Below are positions 24,001 to 36,366 of a stretch of DNA of 64,000 nt, in pieces. Below the pieces are notes generated by a model. The model was not told the origin of the DNA. It saw nothing but the letters and a program-made list of their open reading frames with translations, and did not search any database. Position 1 is the first letter of the stretch; each line of letters starts with the position of its first letter. A program made the position numbers and the translations under genes. Source of the DNA: Trochalopteron elliotii (taxonomy: Eukaryota > Chordata > Aves > Passeriformes > Leiothrichidae); the NCBI GenBank assembly GCA_024734555.1, contig JANPWX010000359.1, positions 1,263,042 to 1,327,041 of the forward strand, in the 5' to 3' direction.

Positions 24001-27000
24001 GTGCAGGGAAGCCGCAGGGCAAGATGCAATGCTGCCTGGTCAGCCAACCAGAGGGTGAGGGAGCCAAACTTAGTAGTGCCTCCCCTTGTCCTTGTTCTCC
24101 TTCGACTTTAAATTCTCATGGGTTACATAGAAACATAGTTATCTTTGACATTTCAGGTTGGACTGAAATAGGACAATGAGCTGATAAGTTATTTGGGAGG
24201 AGAGAAGAAAAAATAATACAATTGTGTAGTCCATTTTCTTATCAACAAAAAAATTTACCCTGAACTCCACTTGGAGAGGGTTGAATTTAACTTGTAGTTC
24301 TCCATTCAGATTCCATAACAGCATGGCCTTTATGAATTTTTGAACACTTTGCATTCAGAATAATTTACCTTAAAAATAGTAAGCCCTAATGAGATGATAA
24401 AGTATTTGTATTAGGAACAGGATCATGTGGATAATATTTGTGATTTCTCATTATGCCATCTTTATGCCAATCAGCATGTTACCTTTGCTCCCAAATTGGG
24501 AGGATGAAGATGAAATATTTTATACAGTTTTAGGTTTCGTTCTCTTTTTTGTTTTTCTCTTCCATTTCTATATTACTGATTTGACAAGACACAAACAACA
24601 GAAATGCCAACATATTGTAAGAAGTAAATTTTACACTGGCTCTATAATATTTGTAAAGGAAACTGTTTGTATGTAACTGAAGTCTTGATGGAATTTGAGA
24701 AGACTGGATTTTGAATGTCGATGGATCTCAAACTGCAGTTACACAGCTGGATACCAGTGTTATCTGGGCAAGTGTCAAGTAGGATTTCACAGCATAATGG
24801 CTACTCGAAAAATTCTTCACACTCTTGCCTAGTAGACAAGATTTATAAATATGAACAGTTAGTGTTTGAAAGTTAAGGAAGTCACAAAGACCCAGCAACA
24901 AAGCAATCCAACAGAGGAATCTTCTTCACGCTTTTAAACTCAGAAAGTGATTTCTCTCAAGCAAAAGTGACATCAAATGCTTTTTTGGATAAAAGGCAGT
25001 ACAAATAAGAAAGATTCTCCAGGAGAGGCTTTCAAGTGTCTTTCAAAATTAGCAAGCACAAAAAGCCCATAGGTCAAGAATCAAGTCCTCTCCTGTAATC
25101 TGTATTCACTCAGATAGCATTTCAAACTCAAGCTCCTGGAACTGACCTTCAAAAAGTCATTTCTTCATGAAATGCATGTTATGCTCTTGTCACTATTCAT
25201 CCACCTCTAAACACCTGGCATCAGGCAAAGTTCAAAGGAATCAAACAATGAACTGACCCCTTGAGGGGAAAAAAAAGTAAGAGCAGTAACAAGGCTGGTC
25301 AGAATGCTGGAAAAATGGACACTGATTTCTGGAGCAGTGAGTATTGTGTGGTCACTGATCTTGACAATTACTAAGTTTGGAATAAATTGTGCTGTAAAAA
25401 TTAATATACTTGTACATATATTATGTGTAAACACAAGCATTTTCTTGCTGATGAGCCATGCATGTTGCTTGGAATTAACTAATATAAGAATTAGTAGAAA
25501 TTTTATCCCTAACAGTGCCTCCTTCAATTTTGTGCTTGAAAACAATTTCAACAATTTATGAAGTGGAAATACACAATAAAGGTAACTTGTAAAAATTACT
25601 GACTCATAAAAGGGAGCAGAGACAAAGAATGATTTCTGAATTTTATATTTCATATCCTTGCCATGTGAATTGCTGTTTTTTTCTTACTGGAGGCTTTCCT
25701 GATGTGCAGAAATACAAGCCTCAAGTGACTTGAGTCTGGGGAAGTCCTGACACAGTTTTCTGAAAATCTCTTTCTATTTTCCATTAACAATGATGACAGC
25801 TCTGCTCTTCCCCACAAGATCACATTTAAGTATTCAGTGGCTATTAATAAAGACTTGATTGGATTCTAGTCATAATAGTTGTCATATATGCAAGGTTTGA
25901 AAGCTTTGGGTTAATATGGATTAAGATGTCAAAGGTCAGGAGATAAACTGAAAACAAAGAAAATTTTTCACAGATGTAATTTTTTTTTCTGCAACTAAAA
26001 ACTATAGTACAGTTATTGAGAAATCAGATTCATGAATATGTAAAGAATCCCAAATGATCTGAAGGGCAGAAATCAGGCTTTATTTGCTAAGAATCTAAGG
26101 ATGGGATAATTTTGATGGGAAGGCTCTGGAGCATTTATCCTTAGGAAGACTGATCAGTCAAAACCAGAGGAATGTATGTGCAGCTCTTGAAATGGGCACA
26201 AAGATTGCCATTTTTCTCATTGACTTTTAACCTCATTAACTTGGGAGGCCTCAGAAATTTCATTTTATTACCATTGCAGCCATAAATTATGTTGGATTTA
26301 GAATATGTTTGGGACACTTATGGCCTTGTAGACCTGTGGACTTACAGACCTAGAGAAAAGGTTTTGTCTTGCGTAAGTGCCCTTATATGTGCTACCACCA
26401 TATGAAAACTGACTTCTCTGCTGAAGATTTATTTGCTAGCACAAAGTTGGTGGATATCTCCTGCACTTGCTGCCTTCCATTTTCCAACAGAGAGATTTCA
26501 CTGTGGATAATAGAGCTGTGTTAGGATGGTAGGACATGATCTGCTTACTGAGACACTATGGCAGAGCAGAGCTTTGCTGGCAGAGGCCTTGGTAAGCATC
26601 TGTGCAAGGAGACAAATTAAAACAGCTGCTTGGCTCCTCTCAGTCTTGACCATCTTGGGTGGTCTGAGAGGGATCTTTGACACTAGGTCCAAAGACTGGA
26701 GGCTCAGATGCTCTCACAATCTCTTTCTCAGCAAGAAAACCTTGAGCTATGGAAGAGAATGTAACTTGGAATATTAAAATAGGTTGCTGCTTGCCACATC
26801 TATCTTCCTCTAATGATACAGAAACATCTAGAAAATCCTGGAGACATATCCTTTAAAATCATCAGGCATTAACATTTTCCTTTTTCTTGTCTATGAAAAG
26901 TTGTTCATACCTTGGGGGAATTTGATGGGATTTGTGGGCATGACCCTCATTTGTTAATAAGATGGGCACTTTTAGGTTTTCATGAAAAGCTGGTGCTTAA

Positions 27001-27739
27001 ATTCCTCAAGAGGGATTTAAAGGAGAATTTTTTTCAGTGATGCAAACAGTATTTTGGTGCTTATGTTCCCCACTGAGTAATATGTCTGGATTCCTCATCA
27101 TTTAATGAGAAATTAATGGCCCCAAAGAATCAGAGTAGTAAATGTCAAAATAGATAAAGCTAAATGGAGACTAATATTTTTTATGGACATCAGGTATCTT
27201 CAGATATAGTATGTGCATTAATGCAGTCCCACGAGGTGTGGATTAGGTGGTTAAGACAAACTGTGAAAAATAAAAAGGAATGTATATAGAAAAATTACCA
27301 GAACTGGATTTTTCTATAAAGGTTTAAATGCAGAGTAAAACTGCTATGTCCAACAAAGTTGCTGAAGACTCATTTGGGTGTAAGTTGAACTGGAGTCTGT
27401 CTCTAAGAGTGACTTAACAGTGACTCAACATGCTGAATTGTTGCTCCAAATAGTAGTTATCAAAGGCATCTTGCCTTTGCGTAAATGACTAATATAATTA
27501 GCTTATAACATCACCATAGGCATTGGCAAAAGTAATCATCATTACTATCCATTGTGTTCACAACATCTGAAGCATTCATTTCAAAGCCTGTGGAACTGAA
27601 ACTTCTATCCATCTCAGGAGAACTTTGTTTTCATCCTCCACAGATTTTCTGCAGGGGCCTGTTTTCCATGCCTCCCCATCCTCCTGCCCATTCTTACTGC
27701 ATACAAAATGTAATTAGCATTGTTCCTGCTTGCTTCATC
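21020..27739. other. Long AT-rich non-coding stretch
   Basis: No gene is recognised. The longest frames are 131 codons on the plus strand at 21484-21879 (no ATG at its start) and 148 codons on the minus strand at 25207-25653. Both are rich in phenylalanine, leucine, serine and lysine, as expected from AT-rich random sequence, and neither has a recognised domain. A short stretch at about 23480-23560 (GATCCAAAATTCTGTTGAAATCA) resembles an old amniote palindromic repeat. Otherwise nothing is visible. Confidence 0.55.
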
Positions 27740-27760
27740 TTTTTTTTTTTTTTTTTTTTT
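27740..27760. repeat. Poly(T) tract, 21 bp
   Basis: An uninterrupted T-run. There is no TTTATT immediately to its right, so it does not look like the reverse complement of a retrocopy's poly(A) tail with its signal. Confidence 0.9.
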
Positions 27761-28132
27761 AAGGAGTGAGGCGGATTTGGGAAAAAAAGTTTTTTAAACA
27801 ATAAAATCAAATACAAAAGTCCTTTGTACACAAAACCTTGTCCCACTTGGTTAGCTCAATTAAACATATGTAGAAAGGCTCACAAAGTTGGCCCTATTTT
27901 GTTCTTAGTTTCATCCATACAACTCTCTTGTTATATGAGTGTAACCAAGGTCAGAATTTAGTCCATTGTATGCCTAAAAAGAAAAAGAAAGCACTGTGTC
28001 GATTTTGATGTTTCACTTTTCTAGCAAAATGATGTGCTTCCGTAGCCATGAAATAAGGACATGATTTGAATGAGTTACCATCTCTGTGATACTGAGATAA
28101 CTAATCTAAGATTGAATGCTGCTCTTTTTCAG

Positions 28133-28180
28133 GAAAAATGAACATAATGATTAATAGTATCATGGCAGGACTATTATTTG
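28133..28180 (+). other. Speculative 48-bp exon with a start codon
   Basis: The acceptor GCTGCTCTTTTTCAG ends at 28132 and a strong donor, G then GTATGT, starts at 28181. Between them an ATG at 28138 with A at -3 opens a frame, MNIMINSIMAGLLF, that stays open to the donor. A short hydrophobic N-terminus would suit a signal peptide or membrane anchor in a first coding exon. I do not recognise the peptide, and no partner exon was identified. A chance splice-site pair is a serious alternative. Confidence 0.2.
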
Positions 28181-28549
28181 GTATGTAATACTCTCTTTAT
28201 ATTATTAAATGTTTGTGAAATTGCAATTAAAAGCTTGCCTTGTTTGCTAATATGCTCTCTTATTTAATTAAAGAACTCTTGCTGTGAACTTTGTCTTTTG
28301 TGAACATACTTAGCAGAGGTGTTCAGGAAGGGTTTAATCCTTTTAGACAAAGAGACACCTGTTCACAGGCCCCTAAAAGGTTTAAGTCACATTTTATTTA
28401 AGACTAGATTGCTCAGCACCTTGTAGGATTAAGCATAGGCTTAACCTACCTGTTTCTCATTTCAATAACATGTAGCGGAATAACTCGAGTAATAGCTGAA
28501 ATAGTGCTTCTTCAAATATCCAGGTAAGAATTCAGGTCTATCCACTCTG

Positions 28550-28945
28550 CCAGTGTTGAGTGGTGCTCTAGTCCCCTTATCAACTTCATGGCCCTCTTCT
28601 GTACTTGTTCCAACAGTTCCATGCCTTTTTCTGTTGGGGCACCAGACCTGCACACAGCATTCCAGATGGGGTCTCTGTGAGAGCAGAGTAGAGGGACAGA
28701 ATCCCCTCCCTTGACCTGCTGGCCACACTCCTTTTGATGTAGCCCAGGATTCCACTGGCTTTCTGGGCTGCAAGCACACCCTGCCTGCTCATGTTGAGTT
28801 TTTCACCAACCATCACCCCCAAGTACTTCAGGGCTGCTTTCTGTCACTTTTCTGCTCAGGCTGTAGGTATGCCTGGGATTGCCCCAACCCAGGCATAGAC
28901 CGTGTGCTTGGCTGTGTTGAACTGGTTTAGAGTCCAGGTAAGCTG
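28550..28945 (-). mobile_element. CR1 LINE fragment, ORF2 C-terminal region
   Basis: On the minus strand this segment encodes AAQKASGILGYIKRSVASRS followed by a run ending near LYSALTE. This is the conserved stretch C-terminal to the reverse-transcriptase core in CR1 ORF2. A second frame continues with RPHLECCVQVW, so at least one frameshift has occurred. The outer portion (28860-28945) matches the AA-rich/LNTAKHT-like region typical just upstream in the same ORF. The terminal 3' repeat is missing and the left boundary is blurred between 28500 and 28555. It is a dead internal fragment truncated at both ends. Confidence 0.88.
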
Positions 28946-31702
28946 CACGTGTGAAGTAGGTCAAGGTTGTCTTCTCCCAGATCTGCTTTTACAGCTGTGC
29001 AAGCTCTTATCTACTTTGTACTCTTTTTTCCAATATCAGTTTTACCTCCCTTCCCTTCTCTTTCATTGTTTCTTTGAGCTTTTCAGGAAAGGAAAGTGTG
29101 ATGGATTTCTATGACACAAGAAGCCCACTTGGGATTAGTCTTTTTCCCTATTGATTAATCACCCACAGAAAACTCTTGAGAGTAAACTCTGCATGTAGCT
29201 TTCTGTCTTTCTCCATAAGTTAGAAAACAAACTTTGTTTGAGGGCAGGAGATGTCCTTCTTTCCATTATTTATAGTACATGTATTGTGATCAGAGAAACT
29301 GCCACTGAGGTGAGGCTTACTTTATTAATAATGGAAACCCTCTACTTATTGGTTTGCTTATAATCTGCTAAGATTTTTTTAAAGGTCAAATAAAAAAAGG
29401 CAAAAAAAGTTTTGAAAAGTTTTTGAAAGTTCAGAGAAATTACCAACAGATATGTGCAATGAAAAATTCATTTTTACAGAGCTCTCAAGAAACCTTCAAT
29501 CCTTTGTCCAACATGCCTAGTCTTAAACACCTACACTTTAAAGACTGGGTATTTTAAGCTGTGTTTCTGTATTGTAGACACCAAAACTAAAGACCTTACA
29601 TCTAGACTTGAAAAATATTCAAAATCCACAATCTGAATAATTCTGAAAAGATCTCAATATTCCTTGAAGCATCCCAAAACACATGAGGATTTTTAAAACT
29701 GCATTTTTCTCTATAATCAGAATTGTGGCTTTAGGATGCACAACTTCCTATTTTCTCAGGTTTTGCTTTGCATCTATGTTTTCTTTAAATAATAAAATAG
29801 TAAACAAAATATTTGTCATGCAGCCCTGTCCATAGCTGTGGTCTATGGTAGCAAGCCATCAAAGCCAAGACTGAGGGATCCCGCCAGTTTGAGTCCTGCT
29901 TGGTGCTGAGAATTACTGCATCTCTGCTCAGGGCCAGCAGCACATCCCTCCATCCCAAGACACCCAGCTGTCTATGTGGGCTGATGACAAGCAACTGAGC
30001 TTAGAGCAACCTTAGTTAACGTCACTGGGAGATTGGTTTAGTTCTCAGTTTAAGAGTCAGGAAGTGGCAGTTGAGATCAATATGCACAGAACAGGCGTAT
30101 TTTTTGATCTCTTTTTTTTCTTGAGCTGAATATTTGAATACAAAATCTGATCTTACATATGAGCTCAACTGTGGAAGTGTAGTGGAATAGCATTTAAAAA
30201 TAGTGACTGCCAAGAAGCAAATTAACACACAGGAAAACTGTTTAGAGGTGTTTGGTGATGGTTTTCACTAGGCAGGCTATGCACAGTTTTTATATACAGT
30301 AGGTTAGCATTTCCAAAGGGCAAAGAGAGATGAAGAATAAAGGATAATCTTTTGTCACTTCCAGGCATGTGATCTTTGTGGATGCTCATTTGTAGTTGGA
30401 GAGCACAAGCAGTGCCATCTTTCAGTCAGGTCTTGCTATACTCTGAGTTTTTCTTAAAGTGTCATGACGGAAAATTGACATTAAGAACATACTTATTTAT
30501 GTGCTTTTTAAAAAAGAAATAAATTAAACCCCCATTCCATATCAAGCTTTTATTTTGATTTCCATATCAAGCTGTTTGTGGCTCTGAAAAACAATGCGGT
30601 ATTTGAAACCTGCCCAGAATATGTTTAAGAGCTGTACTGCTGTAGATTAATAGATTTGTAACATATTTTACTCAGATTTAGCTCTGCTCATATGCAATGA
30701 TGTATTTTTCCTCAAGAACAATAGAGATAAAAGCTGAAGATTACAGTTTGTATTAGAGTGGGTATGCACAGAAAGGATGTTTCTCTTTGTGGAAGATGAA
30801 AAAAGGAGAAGAAGAGCCTAAGAACAACAAAGACGATCTTTCACAGCAGGGAACATATCTGATGACCCACAGTAAATATTATAAATGCCTGAAAGTGCTT
30901 TTATATACAAGTATTGCTTTGTACTAGGCACTTTGTAGTATGTATTTGCTATTCTCTTCCAATACAAATAAATATCAGGCTAGAGGAGAGTTACAGAACC
31001 ATGAGATTAGGAGGATGATGAAAGCGTAGCATTGTCATTAGTTACTGTTGAAGACCACAGTGGTCTAGCAAAAGGACACAGACTCCTCATTGATTTGCTT
31101 GCTACACTGATGTTTAGGACTAATGTAAGCAAGTAATAGGTAAGTTAATTTGGGCAGCAAATGTTTATTACCGAGTACATGTTATAGTGGAATAGAACGT
31201 CATGGGGCAAACCAGTACAGCAGTTACAAAAAACCAATGGGAACTCAAATGTAAAGTGAAGGTCTGAACTGCAGAATGAGTTTCTACCTCTGGGGTCATA
31301 TAGGAAGTTCAAACGACAAGATTCTACCAATAATTCAGAAATCTGTTACTGGTCTTTTTAGGGACCATTGTGAAGACATTTCACCCATGTCTTGAACAAG
31401 GGGCAGTAAAAGATAGCCTTATAATTTGGGAGCTCTTGGAGAGCAAATTAGCAAAGCAAATTCCTCAGTGGTAAAGGGTAGGCATCTAGATGTTTTCTTT
31501 GCATTGTGGGATATTGTGAATCAATGAAAAGGAGACAGAAAGGAGCCTCAGCTCCTCCAGCTCTAGGACATCGCATGTCTCAGCTCTGTGACAAAGCAAC
31601 CTTAACAGGGTGAAACTGAGAGAGGTTAGGTATAAATGCCTGTCTCTTTGGGCCATCTTTCAATAGCCCATTCTGCTCCTCTGCTTTCTGAAGCAGCAGC
31701 AG
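28946..31702. other. Non-coding stretch between CR1 and LTR copy 2
   Basis: No gene, RNA gene or further mobile element is recognised. A short duplicated word, TTCCATATCAAGCT, occurs twice within about 40 bp near 30535-30575. All reading frames are under 70 codons and lack domains. Confidence 0.6.
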
Positions 31703-32776
31703 TATTACAGTAGGCTGACCCTGGCTGGATACCAGACACACACCAAAGCTCCTCTATCACTCCTCTCCTCAGCTGAACATGGGAGAGAAAATATAGCAAA
31801 AGATCCATAGGCTGAAATGAGGACTAGAGACATCACTCACCAAATACCATCATGGGCAAAGCAGACTCAACTTAGGGATGTTAATTGAATTTATTACTGA
31901 CAAAATCAGAGCAGGAGAATGAGAAATGAAATATATCTTAAAAACACCTTGCCCACACCCTTCCCTCCTTCCCAGCTCTACCTTCTGCCCATCAGCAGTG
32001 CAGGGAGAAAGGGAATGGAGGTTATGGTCAGTTCATCACATGTTGTTTCTGCTGCTGCTCAAGAGGAGTGGTCTTGCCCCTGCTTCAGCACGGGGTTCCT
32101 CCCACAGGGAGGAGGAAGTTCACCTTCCACAAACTTCTCCCACATGAGCTCATCCCACAGGCAACAGTTCTCCGTGAGCTGCTGCAATGTGGGTTGTTTT
32201 GCCATGGGGCGAAGTTCAGGCACAGGTTGCTCCAGTGTGGGTCCCAGATGGGTTCACAAGTCCTGCCAACAAACCTGCTCCATTCTGGGCTCCTCTCTCC
32301 ATGGGTACACAGGTGCTTGCCAGGCGCCTGCTCCACCATGGGCCTCCCAAGGATTCACAGCTTCTTTTCAGGCATCTACCTGCTCTGGCATGGGTCTCCT
32401 CCACAGGCTTCAGGTGTATCTGCATCCTTGTAGTCCTCTGTGGTATTGTCTTCACCATGGGCTGTAAGGGAAGCTCAGCTCCAGTGCCTGGAACACCTCC
32501 TCTCCCTCCTTTGCTGATCTTGGTGTCTGCAGTTGTTCCTCACAAATTCTCACTCTTGCAGCTTTTCTCTGGCTGCAATTACATCTGCACAACAACCATT
32601 TTTTCCCTTCTTAAATATGTTCCCACCATTTCTGGTTGGCCCAGCCTTGGCCAGCAGCATGTCCATCCTGGAGCCAGCTGGCACTGGCTCTGTTGGACAC
32701 GGAGGAAGCTTCTGGCAGCTTCTCCCAGATGCCACCCCTGTAGAACTCTGCTACAAAAACCTGGCTATTCAAACCT
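31703..32776 (-). mobile_element. Solo LTR of the same endogenous retrovirus family, copy 2
   Basis: This copy shares ordered landmarks with the LTR at 15894-16726: CTGACCCTGGCTGGATACC, CACCAAATACCATCATGGGCAAAG followed by CAGACTCAACTTAGGGATG, repeated CTGCTCCA...CATGGG units, CTTCTTAAATATG, CTGGCACTGGCTCTGTTGGA and GAAGCTTCTGGCAGCTTCTC. It is about 240 bp longer because it keeps more of the internal near-repeat units (about 32070-32460). On the minus strand an AATAAA lies in its AATAAATTCAATTAAC segment, a plausible polyadenylation signal supporting minus-strand sense. Its ends have diverged (TATTACAG instead of the TGTGATGG start), no target duplication is evident, and it looks older than copy 1. 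The 182- and 207-codon plus-strand frames here lie within the LTR and are not host genes. Confidence 0.85.
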
Positions 32777-34189
32777 TTTTGCTCTACCCTTTCCCCAAAA
32801 TAGGAGGTGAAACAGCCCCTGGGCAGCCTTTATTGATTATAGTCCTAAAAGTCACCAGCCTACTGGGATGAATGTATCTGTAGAGAAATGGGGAAGTGTC
32901 TGGGGGACTTTCCCAGTGACAGGAACAGAACCGAGGTCTCCATGAATTTTGGATGTCTCTGTGGAACGTGCTGCTCTGGTAAGCCAGACCCTCTGGAGAG
33001 GCACCTCTACAGAAGCCTGGAAGTAATGCACTGTGAGATTTTATCATGTAGGTGTGAGCGTATCTTGGCAGTGAACATAACAAAGATGTCACAAATTAAT
33101 CCGTTCTTAGCTTTTTTCTGCTTAAATTGGCATTGTATGAGAGAACAGAATACAATATTAGACCTGTAAGAAACATTAAATTCTAGTTTCTCTGTTCATT
33201 TTTTTTTTAAGTGAATGGCTTTATACACAGTATAAGAATAACCATGGCTTTTGCTGATAGTCTGAAAAAAGCTTGTAATTTATTTTCTAAATGTTAATGA
33301 AAGCTAAATGGTCAGCAGCCAAAAAATCTTCATACTAATAATATTTAGTTCCTGGTTTAAAAGATGCATTTCTTTTTGAACCAGATCTGATCAATGCACA
33401 CAGTGTCTTTTGCCAAAGACTTTTTAAAATGCTTCACTTAAAATTGTCCAGATTTTTGATCAAATAATTTGGAAAAACGTATCTGGTTTGTTCTCACATC
33501 GGAGAAGGCTTTTCTCCGTTTTCTCACTTCTCTGTTTTTCCTGTCCTTTTGACGAATCCCGACTGGAGCGCTCCATTTAAAGGCTTTGAGCATCCCGGAG
33601 CGTGGGAAGCCTTCTGGGGCTGCCGATATGCAGCAGAGTGCACGACCCTGCGACTGCTCCCTTCTCTTCTCGCCCACTGCACAGCACAAGCTCCCAGACT
33701 TCTCCTGAGAAGTGTTGAGGCCCTGCCAGTTCTAGTCTGGGAGCTGGGTCTGTTTAGTACCTCTGAATACTAACTAGGTTGTTTTTACCCAACAGTAATA
33801 TGTGACAAATTAAACAATATAAATTTTATCTTGATCTTAATTAAGGCAACAGCAGTGTTCCCATTAACTTCAGTGGGACCAGGACTATATCAAATATTAT
33901 TTAAACATTTATAATAGCATTAGATAATGGGGTTAGAATAATTAAGAGTCTATTGAAGAAATTTAGCTTGATGGTGGAAAGGCAAATTATGTCAAATGAA
34001 CGGGAACTGTCGTTTATGGAGGCCTATTGAGATAGTCTTGTTTATTGAGGGAAGAGAATGAAGCTCATCGAAATCTTTCAGGGGCAGAATCTGAAGGTCT
34101 TTTTGGGACTGAGGAAAAAGAGTGGGAATATTAAACAGATGTGTGAGGTGGGAACAGTGTTTTCCACCATCACACAGACTCAGCAGTCA

Positions 34190-34520
34190 AGAGTACCTGA
34201 AAATTAATTTTCGATTGGCAAAATGAGATCCTAGAATCAGTGTAGGCTGTTTCAATTAGGTCTGTGCAGATAGACAAAATTAATGGGTCAAATAAGTAAT
34301 TAATGGTGTTAATATATCAATCACTTTTCTAATAAAAGTGTCTGAAATGAGTCAGGGGAAAAAAATCTAATAATTAATTTGAAAACTGCTATGATGCTCC
34401 AATTGATTTGGGGCTGGGAAAAAAGGGAGAATAATTAGTAAGGATCAAAAAACAATATCACATTTAGTCCCCCCAGTGGAGAGGAAAATTAAACAGAGGT
34501 GGGATTGAAATATCATTTTT
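34190..34520. promoter_or_regulatory. Candidate conserved non-coding element, homeodomain-rich
   Basis: Clustered homeodomain cores are present: palindrome AAATTAATTT (34201-34210), TAATTAAT (34298-34305), TAATTAATTT (34371-34380) and ATAATTAG (34431-34438). A PBX-HOX composite, ATCAATCA (34316-34323), and an AP-1-like TGAGTCA (34348-34354) lie among them. The surrounding sequence (about 33840-34560) is AT-rich but non-repetitive and lacks a transposon signature. This architecture suits a developmental enhancer. AT-richness alone would produce some of these words, so the call rests on clustering and needs alignment to other birds or amniotes. Confidence 0.3.
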
Positions 34521-36261
34521 TATCCTCTTAAGAAGATTGGGATTGTCAAATACTGTAGAATCCCATTCTTTATTTTAAAAGACCTATATACGCCCTGTCC
34601 TTCCTCACTTCTACTCATGTGCAAGGTCACGTCAACTCAATGAGGAAACAAGTGGCTCTGTGTGTGTTCTAGACTTTCTCCTCAGACCAGAACTTTAAAT
34701 GTTAAGAAGTTCTCTTCTCAGTTTGCTGTTATGACAAAATGATGAACTAGCACAAAAGCCATAAATGCAATCTTTTTTCCCCAAAAAGCATGCTCATTTT
34801 AACACAAAATGAAGGTATTAGTCCAAGACATGTCTGCTAGACTGCTCACTGGACAGGAAGTGAAAGAGAGGGGACATTGCATGAAAGTGTCTCTTAGTCA
34901 TAAAAATAGGTCGTGTGTGGTTTTTTTAAATTTTTGGAGGAAACTGTTGAAACTTGTGAGTGTGCTCATTTTTTGAATAAAATACACTTATTGAATACAC
35001 TGGTGGAGGTGCAAAAAGCATAAGTTCATAAGGGTTAAAAAAATATAAACCCAGGATTTCTATTGGGAAATGTTTTGACTGGACACACAATGCTGCTGAG
35101 CTTGGCTTGATCAACCTCTGTGTTATTGAATGAAAATGTACTGCAATTGTTATGAAAAATAGTTCTTGTTTTGCCCTTCCCCTCTCACTGCCAATATGAA
35201 AACTAGCTAGCAAATGAGAAAGAAACAACCACAATTCCTTTCAATAAGAAAAATCAAGATTGAACCACTTAATCCTTGCGAGAAGTTGTCTACCAAAATA
35301 ATTCATGAAATTAGACCTGCTTTAGCTGATACCCTCAAGCTGTGAATGAAAGGCAGTAGTAAAAAGTACTTAAAATAAAAGGAAAATCAAAACAAGTACA
35401 AGCTAACTCAATGCTTTTGAAAATGGGACTCTTAAATAGAATGTGGACGTCTGTTATCTGCCATTATTTAAAACTGTGGCATGGAAGCTGCCTCGTGGGA
35501 AGCTGAGATGTAAGTATTGGTGTACAAATGCCAAATATCTAGAAGGCATTAGAAGAGTGGAACTGATCAGATGACTGAGAATTCATACTGTGGTTGTTCA
35601 ACTTGTTTCAGGGGATCCAAGTAAGCCTAAAAAGCTTTTCAGCTAAGAAATGCTCTTTCCTTGCAGTAGGAGTTGCTATTCTCTTTATTTTACCATGAGT
35701 TAAACTTACTCGCCATACACTTTTCCTCTTCTTGGTAATGTATGTTTTAATGACACATGCACCAGTGTTGGTGATTGTGTTCTTTGCTATATTAAAGCTT
35801 TCCTTATATTTATTCCAGGCCACTGCTGCTGGGCAGGATTTGACAAGTGTGCTGGTTTGCAAGGCTGTGGTGTACACAGAAGAGTGATTTCATTCAAACA
35901 AGAAGTTGTTGCTAGGTAGGCATTTTATTAGCACTCATGCAGAGTAGCAACTTGCTGTGGTCTGCAATTTTTTCATCTTTAAAGTACACTTAAAACTAGA
36001 TCCCTGAACAGTGGACCAATAAGTGGGAAAACACAGTTGGACTTCCAAAGAAATGTACTAATCGAGAAAGACACTAAACCAAACATACAAAGGACAATAT
36101 TTCAAATATTGGTATGGCACATGGTAGTATGGGGTTTAATAATTTGTCCTCTTTTTACCATATAGTTCTCATATATAGATTCCTTATTCTCTTTGTTCTT
36201 TGTAAATTTACTGGTACGCCCTCTCTATCACTTTAGTTGCTCTTCTCTGTGTTGTTTTGGG

Positions 36262-36366
36262 TGCGTTTTTTGGGGGGGTTTTTTTTTGTTTGCTTGTTTG
36301 TTTGTTTGGGTTTTTTTTGTTTTTTGGTTTTTTGTTGTTGTTGTTCGTTTGTTTGTTTTTCTTTTT
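36262..36366. repeat. T/G low-complexity tract with (GTTT)n and (GTT)n
   Basis: Runs of T and G are mixed with GTTT and GTTG repeats. All frames across it on both strands are low-complexity (FVCLFV-like plus, KKTQTNKQ-like minus) and account for six overlapping spurious reading frames between 36193 and 36520. Confidence 0.9.

Noticed and set aside
15894..32776. A full provirus bounded by the two LTRs
   Set aside because: The 15-kb interior has no recognisable retroviral coding sequence and contains unrelated CR1 and unique DNA.
31919..32871. Plus-strand frames of 182, 207, 121 and 112 codons
   Set aside because: They overlap one another in different frames within the second LTR copy; their length reflects its GC-rich internal near-repeats.
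35608..35877. Lysine-rich 89-codon minus-strand frame considered as a processed pseudogene
   Set aside because: No known protein was recognised, no poly(A) remnant or target duplication was seen, and length is within the range expected by chance.
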